Assembly: GCA_016710985.1 (NCBI GenBank)
Contig: JADJTX010000009.1
Location: 124,001 to 188,000, forward strand
DNA length: 64,000 nt
Reading direction: 5' to 3'
Source: Ignavibacteria bacterium
Lineage (GTDB): Bacteria; Bacteroidota; Ignavibacteria; Tepidaquicellales; Tepidaquicellaceae
Positions 40,067 through 48,399 of this stretch are shown one piece after another; position 1 is the first letter of the stretch; every line of letters starts with the position of its first letter. The notes beneath the pieces are model-generated. The model was given only the letters and a program-made list of their open reading frames with translations, did no database searches and was not told the DNA's origin. The position numbers were made by a program, and so were the translations under genes.

Positions 40067-41392
40067 ATGGGAAATATTATAACAGTTGAAAATGGAAGTC
40101 TGAATGTTCCGGATTATCCTGTAATACCTTTCATTGAAGGTGACGGGATCGGTCCTGAGATTTGGAGTGCTTCCAAATACGTATTTGACTCGGCAGTTGA
40201 AAAAGCATATAACGGAAAAAGAAAAATAGAATGGGTTGAAGTTCTCGCAGGAGAAAAAGCTTTTCACAAAACCGGTGAATGGCTTCCTGAAGAAACAGTC
40301 AGGGCATTTGAAAAATATCTTGTCGGAATAAAAGGTCCGTTGACAACGCCAATTGGGAAAGGCATAAGTTCGATCAACGTTGCTCTAAGACAGAAGCTTG
40401 ATCTGTATGTTTGCCTTCGTCCGGTAAAATATTACGGCGGAATTGAAACTCCATTGAGAAGACCGGATAAAGTTGATATGGTAATTTTCAGGGAAAATAC
40501 TGAAGATACTTATGCCGGTATTGAGTTTAAGGCGGGAGAAGAAGATAACAAAATCCTTATGGAATTTATAAAGGAAAAATTTCCGGAAAGGTTTGAAAAG
40601 ATAAGATTCGGAACGCTTGAGAAGACAAATGATTTTCTCAAAGCGGAAGGTCTTCCTGAAACGGATGAAGTTGAAGTTGGTCTGGGACTTAAAGTAATTT
40701 CAAGAGTCGGCTCACAGAGACTGATGATAGCTGCGGTGAAATATGCAATTGAACATAACCGTAAGTCCATTACTATTGTACACAAAGGAAATATAATGAA
40801 ATACACTTCCGGCTCATTCAGGAACTGGTGTTATGAGATCGCCGAGGAATTATTTGGTGAAAAAATCTACACAATGATGCAATGGGAGAGAACCCACAAG
40901 TCAAGCGGAACAGAAGCTGCGAACCGGGAAAGGGATGATGCAATGAGAGCCGGAAAAATACTGATTAAAGATGCAATAGCCGATAATACATTACAGAAAG
41001 TTTTAACAGACCCTGAAGATTTTGACATTATCGCAACAACAAATCTGAACGGTGATTATCTTTCGGATGCAATAGCAGCGCAGGTCGGAGGAATCGGAAT
41101 TGCTCCCGGAGGCAATATTAATTTCATTACAGGCAGTGCAGTATTTGAAGCTACGCACGGGACAGCCCCTTATTTTGCAGGTCTTGATAAAGTTAATCCT
41201 TCTTCACTGGTTTTATCCGGAATGATGATGCTGAATTATCTCGGCTGGAAAGAAGCCGCGGAAATGATAGACAGAGGTGTCCGCGGAGCTATTGCCGGTA
41301 AGAAAGTTACTTTTGATTTTGTAAGTCAGATGGTCGGTGCAACGGAAGTCAGCTGCTCACAGTTTGGAAGAGAGATCGTGGAAAATTTTTAA
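40067..41392 (+). CDS. icd: Isocitrate dehydrogenase (prokaryotic NADP-IDH subfamily; cofactor uncertain)
   Basis: This enzyme oxidatively decarboxylates isocitrate to 2-oxoglutarate in the TCA cycle. The 441-residue protein aligns with E. coli Icd throughout: PFIEGDGIGPEIW, the substrate loop GKGISSINVALRQKLDLYVCLRPVKYYGG, FRENTEDTYAGIEF, and SVDA-equivalent regions, ending CSQFGREIVENF. The phosphorylatable-serine loop SSINVALRQ is conserved. The cofactor-specificity residues are unusual. E. coli has Lys-Tyr after HGTAP and Tyr391/Arg395, while here the equivalents are Tyr-Phe, Phe and Ser; the acidic NAD-type residue is also absent. The cofactor preference is therefore open. It is a single-gene unit. 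Confidence 0.93.
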   Translation: MGNIITVENGSLNVPDYPVIPFIEGDGIGPEIWSASKYVFDSAVEKAYNGKRKIEWVEVLAGEKAFHKTGEWLPEETVRAFEKYLVGIKGPLTTPIGKGISSINVALRQKLDLYVCLRPVKYYGGIETPLRRPDKVDMVIFRENTEDTYAGIEFKAGEEDNKILMEFIKEKFPERFEKIRFGTLEKTNDFLKAEGLPETDEVEVGLGLKVISRVGSQRLMIAAVKYAIEHNRKSITIVHKGNIMKYTSGSFRNWCYEIAEELFGEKIYTMMQWERTHKSSGTEAANRERDDAMRAGKILIKDAIADNTLQKVLTDPEDFDIIATTNLNGDYLSDAIAAQVGGIGIAPGGNINFITGSAVFEATHGTAPYFAGLDKVNPSSLVLSGMMMLNYLGWKEAAEMIDRGVRGAIAGKKVTFDFVSQMVGATEVSCSQFGREIVENF

Positions 41393-41495
41393 CAAAATTA
41401 TTTTTTCAACACAGAGCCACCGAGGCACGGAGCAAAATAATTAGAAATAATTTAAACACTTTACGTTTCTATGGTTCAATGTTAAAAAACTGGAC

Positions 41496-42302
41496 TCAAT
41501 ATTCATAGTACTCCTTTACAAGAAGTTCTTCCTTAGCGGCTACGTCATTTAAATTTCTTTTCAAATAATTCTTATGTGCAAAACCGCACAGAACAATTAT
41601 TCTTTTTCCGGTAAACTTCTCTTTAAAACGAAGAATATTCTTAAGCATGGTTTCATTTCTTTTGTTCGTAAATTCATATTCATCCTTCCAGTAAGATTCA
41701 TATTTTGAAAGTACCGGTGTTTGTTCAATAAGTTTTTTCATACCGTCATAGGTGTAATAATTTATCGTATCAATTCCTGAACTCCCTTCAGCACTGTTAA
41801 TGTATGACGCGCGGGCGTTAGACATTTCCCCGGCGAGAACTGTCATTGATTGAATTTTATCATAAAGCGTCTGAGCATCCGGCTCAAATTCCTTATTCTC
41901 ATTTAGCGTATAGATCTCATTGAAGAAATTATACTGATACGATTGTCTTTCAGGATCATCGAGAAAGACATCTCTTCCGTTAATGTCATAAGGTCTTAGC
42001 TTTACGGGATTATTTTTTGAATATTCTGTAATGGCAATTGTCTCGGGGAACATGTATTCGATATCCTCCTTGAGCTTAAACTCCGGAGTCATGTAAGATG
42101 TATCGCACTCAACCAATATGACATCAGGCTTAATTTTATTAAATATGTTCAGCAGAGTATCTGAATTGAATGCTTCAGTGCTTTCGTGAACTGTCCCGAT
42201 GATAAATAATTCTGTATCTTTATCCGTCTGTATTGAAAACAATTGATCATTACCGGCAGACAACAGCAGTAGTGCAAAGAATATTATTTTTATTTTATAC
42301 AT
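41496..42302 (-). CDS. Secreted TraB/GumN-like protein, paralogue 1
   Basis: A 268-residue exported protein (signal peptide about residues 3-22). The start ELFIIGTVHESTEAFNSDTLLNIFNKIKPDVILVECD matches the opening of TraB/GumN/PrgY-type domains, where the G-T-x-H and E motifs are thought to form a metalloprotease-like site. Further conserved blocks shared with its neighbour are RPYDINGRD, INYYTYDGM and IIVLCGFAHKNYLKRNL. It lies 11 bases downstream of a paralogue of identical length, clearly a tandem duplication. Biochemical role unknown. Confidence 0.7.
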   Translation of the reverse strand: MYKIKIIFFALLLLSAGNDQLFSIQTDKDTELFIIGTVHESTEAFNSDTLLNIFNKIKPDVILVECDTSYMTPEFKLKEDIEYMFPETIAITEYSKNNPVKLRPYDINGRDVFLDDPERQSYQYNFFNEIYTLNENKEFEPDAQTLYDKIQSMTVLAGEMSNARASYINSAEGSSGIDTINYYTYDGMKKLIEQTPVLSKYESYWKDEYEFTNKRNETMLKNILRFKEKFTGKRIIVLCGFAHKNYLKRNLNDVAAKEELLVKEYYEY

Positions 42303-42313
42303 AGATATGGATT

Positions 42314-43120
42314 TTATTTTTCCCAGAATTCTTTAACCACTGAATTCTCAATTCCTTTCGTAAGAAGTCCTTCTTTTAAAATATTTTTATGAGAGAATCC
42401 GCACAGCACAACTATAGTTTTTCTCTCGAACTGTCTCATATGGCTAAGAATATTTTCTATCATTACATCATTTCTCTTTTGCCAGTAATTATGCTCGTCA
42501 TCCCAGTAAGATCTGTAATCAGTTAGTTCAGGAGTAGATTCAATAAGCCTGTCCAGTCCGGCATATGAATAGTAATTAATTGTATCTATATTAATGCTTC
42601 CTTCCGGACTATTCATATAAGAAACTGTTGAATTTGCCATTTTGTCGGTAATGCTCATCATAGAAAGTACTTTGTTCAGGATATCAATTGATTCATTGTT
42701 TAGTTTGTCATTCCGGGTCAGTGTATATATATCACTAAATAAATTTCTTTTATTTTTTCGTCTTCTGTAATCATTAAGAAAAATATCCCTTCCGTTAATA
42801 TCATACGGTCTGAGCTCTACTGACTTTGACTTGCTGTATTCGGTTATTGCCATAGTTTCAGGGAATAAATATTTTATGTGATCTTTGAGCCTGAAGTCTG
42901 AGGTCATATACGAACTGTCGCATTCAACCAGAATGACATCCGGATTTATCTTGTTAAAGATATTGATCAAAGTATCCGAATCAAAGCTATATGTGCTTTG
43001 GTGAACTGTTCCGATGATGATTACTCTTGTCTTATCATCACTTGCAAGTGCGTTGGATGAATTGATCCCGGAGAGAAATGTATAAATGATCAGAAATGAG
43101 TAAATTATATTTCGGTGCAT
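42314..43120 (-). CDS. Secreted TraB/GumN-like protein, paralogue 2
   Basis: A 268-residue exported protein (signal peptide about residues 5-26, ending near NALAS). It shares GTVHQSTYSFDSDTLINIFNKINPDVILVECDSSYM, ITEYSKSKSVELRPYDINGRDIFL, IDTINYYSYAGLDRLIE and IVVLCGFSHKNIL with the following paralogue. Roughly half the residues look identical by eye, so the duplication is not very recent. The G-T-V-H and E-C-D motifs near the N-terminus and a late G-F-x-H suggest a metal-binding site of the TraB/GumN type. It is the first gene of the pair. An inverted repeat element lies upstream. Confidence 0.7.
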   Translation of the reverse strand: MHRNIIYSFLIIYTFLSGINSSNALASDDKTRVIIIGTVHQSTYSFDSDTLINIFNKINPDVILVECDSSYMTSDFRLKDHIKYLFPETMAITEYSKSKSVELRPYDINGRDIFLNDYRRRKNKRNLFSDIYTLTRNDKLNNESIDILNKVLSMMSITDKMANSTVSYMNSPEGSINIDTINYYSYAGLDRLIESTPELTDYRSYWDDEHNYWQKRNDVMIENILSHMRQFERKTIVVLCGFSHKNILKEGLLTKGIENSVVKEFWEK

Positions 43121-43199
43121 AAGATATTTTGATTAGCTTAACATAAGAATTTATTAAAAAGTCCGGAAGGCATATTTTTTTATGCTTTGGGAAATCCAT

Positions 43200-43375
43200 T
43201 TTCTCACAGATTATACAGATTTTCTCAGATACAGTCTTAAATATTTAACAAAGATATTCACAATTGTTGGAAAGAATAATTCAAGATTTAAAATCCGTGA
43301 GCAAGAAGTTCACAATTATTCAAAAGAACAATTCAGGATTTAAATCCGTGAACATCTGTGTAATCTGTGAGAGAC
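43200..43375. repeat. Hairpin of CTCACAGATTATACAGAT words with internal direct repeat
   Basis: The left arm at 43203-43227 (CTCACAGATTATACAGATTT) and the right arm at about 43350-43372 (CATCTGTGTAATCTGTGAGA) are reverse complements with few mismatches. Between them a ~46-base unit is repeated directly (from about 43258 and from about 43309), each copy containing TTCACAATT...GATTTAAATCCGTGA. The 361 bases between the TraB-like pair and the DUF2130 gene hold this element and a probable promoter, but no gene. Confidence 0.8.
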
Positions 43376-43404
43376 AAAAACATCGCTGTTCAAAATAAAA
43401 GTGT

Positions 43405-43437
43405 TTTAAAATCAGGTTTTATGGGATTTTATTTTTG
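43405..43437 (+). promoter_or_regulatory. Probable promoter of the DUF2130 gene
   Basis: A -7 box TATTTTTG at 43430-43437 is preceded, 21 bases upstream, by TTTA (43405-43408), a one-mismatch match to the TTTG -33 box. Transcription would start near 43441, about 40 bases before the ATG at 43482. Confidence 0.5.
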
Positions 43438-43481
43438 TGAGGTAGTAAGTAAGTTGTAAAACAAACTAAGAAAAAGTACAA

Positions 43482-45743
43482 ATGACCAAAACAAAAATCA
43501 AATGTCCTAACTGCGGAGCCGATATAGATGTAGATGAGGTCTTTAAGCATAAGGCCGAAGAAGAATTAAAAAAGGAATACACGGAAAAACTTTCAAAAGA
43601 GCTTTCTGTCATTAATGAAAAAAAAGTTGCCATTGAAGGTGAAATGCTTAAAGTCAAAAAACTCAAAGAGGAACAGGATGATATTATAAGAACAAAGCTT
43701 TTACAGGAACGGGCTAAGATAAAGGAAGAGTCTGAGTTTAAAGCAAAAAAAGATCTGGAATTTGAGATACTGAAGATTAAGCAGGACAGTGAAATGAAAA
43801 CCAAAGAGAATCTTCAGCTTAAGAAAAAAGAGGTGGAGATACTTAATAAGGAAAGACAGCTTAAGGATAAAGCAGATCAGCTCGAGATCGATGTGGAAAA
43901 AAAGATGCTTGATAAAGCCAGGGAAATTGAAGCAAGGGCTGTAAAGCGTGAGCAGGAAAAAAGCGAACTGAAGCAGCGTGAATTCGAGCAGCAGCTTGAA
44001 GATCAGAAAAAAGTAATTGCAGATCTTGACAGAAAAGAAATTGAGATGAAAACCAAAGAACGCGAGCTCATAGAACACGCCGAACAGGTCAGGATCGAAC
44101 TGGAAAAACAGATCAAAGACAGAGCTAAAGAAGCTGAAGAAAAAACCAAAAAAATTGAACAGGAAAAAAGCGAAGCATTAAGACTTGAGTATGAAAAAAA
44201 GCTCGAAGAGCAGAGAAAGATCCTTGATGAAAAGAACAAAAAAGAAGCTGTGATGATGAACAGAGAGCTTGAACTGAGGGAACAGGCTGAAAAACTAAAG
44301 ATCGAGATGGAGAAACAAATGATCAGTAAAGTAAGGGAAGCCGAACAGAGCACACTAAAGAGCGAACTGGAAAAAAGTGAAGCCCTGAAACTTGAGTATG
44401 AAAAAAAGTTTGAAGAGCAGAAAAAACTAATTGATGCCAAGAATAAAAAAGAGAATGAACTCCTGAACAGGGAGCGTGATCTCAGAGATCATACCGAACA
44501 GTTAAAAACGGAAATGGAAAAGTTGATGCTTGATAAGGTAAAGGAAGCCGAAGAGAAAACTCAAAAATCCGAAAAGGAAAAGAGTGATTTACTGAGACTG
44601 GAATATGAAAAGAAACTTGATGAGCAAAGAAAAATGATCGATGCAAAGAATAAGAGAGAGGAAGAATTGCTCAGAAAGGAAAATGAGCTAACAGAGCAGG
44701 CAGGGCAGCTTCGGATGGAAATGGAAAAACAAATGCGGGAACGTGCAAAAGAGATACAGGAAAAAGCACACAGGACATTAGAGGAAAAAGAACATGAATT
44801 TGAAAAAATGCTGGACAGCCAGAAGAAATCCATAGATGAACTTAAGAGAAAAGAAATTGACATGCTCAATCAGCAGCGGGAAGCCAGGGACAGGGAAGAG
44901 CAGCTGAAAATTAATCTCGAAAGGCAATTGCTTGACAGGGAAAAGGAAATCAGGGATAAAGCAATAAAACTTGAACAGGAGAAAAATGAGCTTAAAATCC
45001 GGGAATATGAAAAGATGCTTGAGGATCAAAAAAGATCCATAGATGAACTTAAGAAAAAAGCCGAGCAGCGGTCACAGCAATTGCAGGGTGAGATTCAGGA
45101 GCTTGCGATCGAATATTTTCTGACAAGTAATTTTCCGTTTGATAAAATTACTGAAATAAAGAAAGGACAGAGAGGCGCTGACGCTGTTCAGATAGTCAGA
45201 AATAATCTTCAGCAGGATTGCGGAAAGATAATATATGAAAGCAAGAGGACACAGGCTTTCAGCGACAAATGGATTGAGAAGCTGAAGGAAGATCAGAAGA
45301 CACAGCAGGCAGAGATAGCAGTAATTGTCACTGAAGCAATGCCCCCGGACATGGACAGGTTCGGTCTGAAACATGGAGTCTGGATATGTGACTTTCAGGA
45401 AATCAAGAGTCTGGCATTTGTCTTAAGAGAAATGCTTATCATGACACATTCGGTAAAATCCGTTCAGGAAAATAAAGGCGATAAGATGGAGATGCTGTAT
45501 AATTACGTGACTAGCAGTGAATTTTCTCAGCAGGTTGAAACGATTGTTGAAGCATTTCACGGAATGTTGAATGATCTGAATAAAGAGAAGATAGCAATGG
45601 AGAAGATCTGGAGTTCGAGAGAAAAACAGATCAGAAAAGTTTTAATGAGTACCGGTGCAATGCACGGTTCGATCAAAGGCATTGCCGGAAATGCAATCGG
45701 AGATATAAAGATACTGGAGCTGCCTGAACCGGAAGACAATTAA
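43482..45743 (+). CDS. DUF2130 protein with zinc ribbon and long repetitive coiled coil
   Basis: A 753-residue protein. It begins with a zinc-ribbon-like half site IKCPNCGADIDVDEVF. A coiled coil of some 480 residues follows, rich in Glu/Lys/Gln. The C-terminus is a DUF2130 domain: EIQELAIEYFLTSNFPFDKITEIKKGQRGADAVQIV, then CGKIIYESKRTQAFSDKWIEKLKEDQ, MPPDMDRFGLKHGVWICDF and MLYNYVTSSEFSQQVE. DUF2130 has a PD-(D/E)XK-like core (ADAVQIV...IIYESKR), so DNA or RNA binding or cleavage is possible. The coiled coil contains at least four consecutive copies of a 69-residue unit (EKQM...AEEKTxKxExEKSExLRLEYEKKLEEQRK...) plus partial copies. Function unknown; it may be cytoskeletal or defence-related. 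Confidence 0.85.
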   Translation: MTKTKIKCPNCGADIDVDEVFKHKAEEELKKEYTEKLSKELSVINEKKVAIEGEMLKVKKLKEEQDDIIRTKLLQERAKIKEESEFKAKKDLEFEILKIKQDSEMKTKENLQLKKKEVEILNKERQLKDKADQLEIDVEKKMLDKAREIEARAVKREQEKSELKQREFEQQLEDQKKVIADLDRKEIEMKTKERELIEHAEQVRIELEKQIKDRAKEAEEKTKKIEQEKSEALRLEYEKKLEEQRKILDEKNKKEAVMMNRELELREQAEKLKIEMEKQMISKVREAEQSTLKSELEKSEALKLEYEKKFEEQKKLIDAKNKKENELLNRERDLRDHTEQLKTEMEKLMLDKVKEAEEKTQKSEKEKSDLLRLEYEKKLDEQRKMIDAKNKREEELLRKENELTEQAGQLRMEMEKQMRERAKEIQEKAHRTLEEKEHEFEKMLDSQKKSIDELKRKEIDMLNQQREARDREEQLKINLERQLLDREKEIRDKAIKLEQEKNELKIREYEKMLEDQKRSIDELKKKAEQRSQQLQGEIQELAIEYFLTSNFPFDKITEIKKGQRGADAVQIVRNNLQQDCGKIIYESKRTQAFSDKWIEKLKEDQKTQQAEIAVIVTEAMPPDMDRFGLKHGVWICDFQEIKSLAFVLREMLIMTHSVKSVQENKGDKMEMLYNYVTSSEFSQQVETIVEAFHGMLNDLNKEKIAMEKIWSSREKQIRKVLMSTGAMHGSIKGIAGNAIGDIKILELPEPEDN

Positions 45744-45935
45744 CAGTTAACAGTTAATAGTTAATGGTTAATGGTTAATGGTTAATGGTTAATGGTTAAT
45801 AATGGTTAATGGTTAGTAGTTAATTTTTTTTATTGATATACATCAACTGTCAACTATCAACTACCAACTGTCAATTATTAACTGTCAACTATCAATTATC
45901 AACTATCAATTATCAACTATCAATTATCAACTATA
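45740..45935. repeat. Hairpin of GTTAATG words and CAACTATCAATTAT words
   Basis: The left half (45740-45822) is GTTAACAGTTAATAGTTAATG and many GTTAATG units. The right half (45843-45933) is CAACTGTCAACTATCAACTA, then ATCAATTATCAACT units. The right arm's reverse complement (GTTGATAGTTGACAGTTA) resembles the left arm, so a long weak hairpin is possible. It fills the gap between the convergent DUF2130 and DUF885 genes. The last 15 codons of the DUF885 gene contain a 15-base direct repeat (ATAAAATCTCTTTCC) abutting it. Confidence 0.8.
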
Positions 45936-47316
45936 AAATCTCTTTCCATAAAATCTCTTTCCAGGTATTTTTATCGGAGAGTATAATTTCTCTCAGCAAA
46001 GGGATCGGCGGAGAACCGTATTTTAAAACTGTATCGTGAAAATTTTTAAGTGAATAGTTGGATCCTTCCTGAACTTTGTAATCTTCTCTTAATTTCAGCA
46101 GCATTAATTTTCCTAAAGTGTAATAAAGATATCCCGGATCGTATGTTCCGCGCATAGCCTCTGATTCCGCCGGTTTTCTTTCATAATAACAATTGTCCAT
46201 AAAAAACTGTGTTCCCTCTTCAACTGTCATACCCTGTGTATGCATCATTATTGAAACACAGAGACGGCAGTACCTAAGCAATGATTCGTCAAGCGTTGCA
46301 AGTTTATATTTTGCAGCGGTGATTTCATCAATATTCTTACCAAATCCTTCCTCGACCATCATCTGTTCAGTATAATGAGCCCATCCTTCCGAGAATGCAT
46401 AGCTTCCCAAAATCTTCTGAAGCTTTGAAACAGGTGAAGCATTGACGTGAAGGAACTGAACGTAATGTCCCGGATAAGCTTCATGAATCGTGACGACATC
46501 AGTTGTATAAAAATTAAATGCAGACAGCCATTCTTCTTTCTGATCCTCACTCCAGCTGTCTTCAACCGGAGTAATATAGTAATAAGCCTGTTTTGATTTT
46601 TCAAAAGGTCCCGGAGTATCCATTGATGCAAAGCTTGTTGCGCGGGCATACTGCGGAGTTTCTTTTATTATGACTCTCACTTCGGATGGAATTGTCACAA
46701 TGTCATTGTCTATGAGAAACTGGCGGATTGCTTCGGTATTTTTTTCCGTATCTGGAATTAAGCTGACGGCTGTGGGATGATCTTTCTGAATGTCCTTGAA
46801 AACATCAATTGCTTTCTTGCTCTGATCAATAAGTTTAGCTGTTTCACCGAAAAGCTGTTGCTCTTGTTTAAGCATTGCTTTTCCGTACTCAAGAATTTCT
46901 TCCGGAGTCATTGAAATCATTTCCTGTTCAAGCATCTTAACATATAAATTTCTTCCTAAGCTGAAACTATCATTAGCTTTCGGCAGTTTTTTTTGTTCAA
47001 GATATTCGGCATAATCATTAAGCTCTTTTATTGCCAGATTATTTGCATTATTGAACTCAGCCATCAGAGCCTCATTCTTCACGTCCTTTAATGCTTCTAT
47101 AAGATCTTTACTTAAAAAATCCGCGCTTCCCTGTGCAATACTGATCGCAGTCGTTATATAAGGGAGTGGAAGAATTTCTGCAAGATTATTTCTTGCTGCC
47201 GAAAAAATCTCAGGTGATTTCTTTTCAATAGCTATGATCGAACGTATTCTGTCTTCTATCGGTGCGAAGTCCCTTGAAATGTAAATATTAACATCGATCA
47301 CTCCGGCATAAGTCAT
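45931..47316 (-). CDS. DUF885 peptidase-like protein, main part (frame break at 47352-47356)
   Basis: C-terminal 461 residues of a DUF885 family protein, likely a metal-dependent carboxypeptidase-like enzyme of the envelope. Key motifs are EEILEYGKAMLKQEQQLF, YYITPVEDSWSEDQKEEWLSAFN, and the active-site helix TDVVTIHEAYPGHYVQFLH (HExxPGH). Further on come SYAFSEGWAHYTEQMM and MHTQGMTVEEGTQFFMDNCYYERKPAESEAMRGTYDPGYLYYTLGKL. It continues the protein started at 47669. Adding one base to the A5 run at 47352-47356 gives a continuous frame (IFSLKDRRSFINNPMTYAGV). The apparent ATG at 47316 is therefore internal. Confidence 0.88.
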   Translation of the reverse strand: MTYAGVIDVNIYISRDFAPIEDRIRSIIAIEKKSPEIFSAARNNLAEILPLPYITTAISIAQGSADFLSKDLIEALKDVKNEALMAEFNNANNLAIKELNDYAEYLEQKKLPKANDSFSLGRNLYVKMLEQEMISMTPEEILEYGKAMLKQEQQLFGETAKLIDQSKKAIDVFKDIQKDHPTAVSLIPDTEKNTEAIRQFLIDNDIVTIPSEVRVIIKETPQYARATSFASMDTPGPFEKSKQAYYYITPVEDSWSEDQKEEWLSAFNFYTTDVVTIHEAYPGHYVQFLHVNASPVSKLQKILGSYAFSEGWAHYTEQMMVEEGFGKNIDEITAAKYKLATLDESLLRYCRLCVSIMMHTQGMTVEEGTQFFMDNCYYERKPAESEAMRGTYDPGYLYYTLGKLMLLKLREDYKVQEGSNYSLKNFHDTVLKYGSPPIPLLREIILSDKNTWKEILWKEIL

Positions 47317-47345
47317 GGGATTATTTATAAATGATCTTCTATCTT

Positions 47346-47669
47346 TCAGAGAAAAATAGTGCTTTTGATATCACTGAGTAAGATTTTGTAATTTACGTAA
47401 TTGTTTTTGCTCAGACTCCCGGGATCAATTTCGGAAAGCTTTTTCAGATAATCTTCAGCCCAGTCAAGCTCAGAATTAATTGATGCCATACTGTAATCAG
47501 AAATTTTTCCGTCGTATTCATGAATTCCAAGATATACAGCAGTCTGCGGGTTCTGATGCAAATACTCATCAATAAATTTATTCATCAGAGATTCAAAATC
47601 AGAATCCGGATCTTTGCAAAATCCAATGGAGGAAATTAAAATGAAAAAAAATAAAGTTAACTTTTTCAT
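47346..47669 (-). CDS. DUF885 peptidase-like protein, N-terminal part (frame break at its end)
   Basis: N-terminal 107 residues of the same DUF885 protein: a signal peptide (MKKLTLFFFILISSIGFC), then FESLMNKFIDEYLHQNPQTAVYLGIHEYDGKISDYS, a very typical DUF885 opening. The frame ends at IKSTIFL, where a missing base in the A5 run at 47352-47356 (plus strand) shifts it. Taken together the two parts would make a protein of about 580 residues, the family's usual size. The export signal shows that the enzyme acts outside the cytoplasm. Confidence 0.85.
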   Translation of the reverse strand: MKKLTLFFFILISSIGFCKDPDSDFESLMNKFIDEYLHQNPQTAVYLGIHEYDGKISDYSMASINSELDWAEDYLKKLSEIDPGSLSKNNYVNYKILLSDIKSTIFL

Positions 47670-47710
47670 AATTTCAAATTTAAATTAGAATTAACGGAAA
47701 GAATTAATCT

Positions 47711-47962
47711 TTAAAATATTCCGCCGCCAATAGCCAATCGGATAGCACCGAAGATCAATGCGCCAAGGCACATTATTAAACCGGCAGTTCCTGAGCCTTT
47801 CGACTCACCCGGATTAGCATTTACAACGCTGATGATGCTGATAATTAAACCTACTGCAGCGAAGGGGATATTTATCCAGTTGTAAGCGCCGAGGCATGGA
47901 ATAAATCCGATTAACATTCCGACGACCGCCAGTATTCCCCAGATCAAACTTAAGAATTGCAT
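47711..47962 (-). CDS. Small integral membrane protein, hypothetical
   Basis: An 83-residue protein with two or three membrane segments: LIWGILAVVGMLIGFIPCLGAYNWI, IPFAAVGLIISIISVV and a C-terminal GTAGLIMCLGALIFGAIRLAIGGGIF. A short charged loop NANPGESKGSG separates the last two. The layout resembles DUF4190-like small envelope proteins. Function unknown. It lies just downstream of the DUF2752 gene on the same strand. Confidence 0.7.
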   Translation of the reverse strand: MQFLSLIWGILAVVGMLIGFIPCLGAYNWINIPFAAVGLIISIISVVNANPGESKGSGTAGLIMCLGALIFGAIRLAIGGGIF

Positions 47963-47973
47963 TTTTTTAGTTT

Positions 47974-48342
47974 TTAGTTTTTTGAAATATGGAACATATT
48001 TTTTGAATTTGTTAAAGTTCTTAAATTTTTATGCAGGTAATAAATGAAAAATAATGAATTCAGGATGAACAGACCAAACAGGTATATGCTGAAATTATTC
48101 AAATCATCGGCATTATGAAAATTACCTTTTGATATTTCGGTAAAAGCTCTTGTCATTCCGCACATAAAACATTCCGTTCCGAACCGGCTTTTGCTAATAC
48201 ATACCGGTGATATGTTTAATAATGTTTCGGGGACAAAGAAAGTTATCAAAACAATTCCAAGAACAATTACTGAATAAATGATCCAGACAATTTCCGATGC
48301 AAGTCTTAAGTCCGATTTAAATTTTCCAGAAATAAATTTCAT
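47974..48342 (-). CDS. DUF2752 membrane protein
   Basis: A small polytopic protein of the DUF2752 family. The family signature, normally CPxxxxTGxxCPxCGxTRA, is seen as VCISKSRFGTECFMCGMTRAF, followed by two further spans (IYLFGLFILNSLFFIYYL). I place the start at the ATG at 48342 (MKFISGKFKSDLRL). An earlier ATG at 48444 would add 34 residues (including KSQIRNPNFQIDLN) that are merely the translation of the intergenic repeat at 48400-48436. Function unknown; the Cys pairs may bind metal or form disulfides. Confidence 0.75.
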   Translation of the reverse strand: MKFISGKFKSDLRLASEIVWIIYSVIVLGIVLITFFVPETLLNISPVCISKSRFGTECFMCGMTRAFTEISKGNFHNADDLNNFSIYLFGLFILNSLFFIYYLHKNLRTLTNSKNMFHISKN

Positions 48343-48399
48343 TTGAACAGTCACACCTGTTTTTATAATTGTTGATTGAAAATTAATAAAGTAATTTAA

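Noticed and set aside
43701..45029. Long open frames opposite the DUF2130 coiled coil
   Set aside because: They are antisense shadows caused by the Glu/Lys-rich codon pattern (giving Ser/Phe/Leu-rich text) and have no family features.
45740..45935. CRISPR array
   Set aside because: The repeats are short, drift from copy to copy, have no unique spacers of constant length, and no cas genes are nearby.
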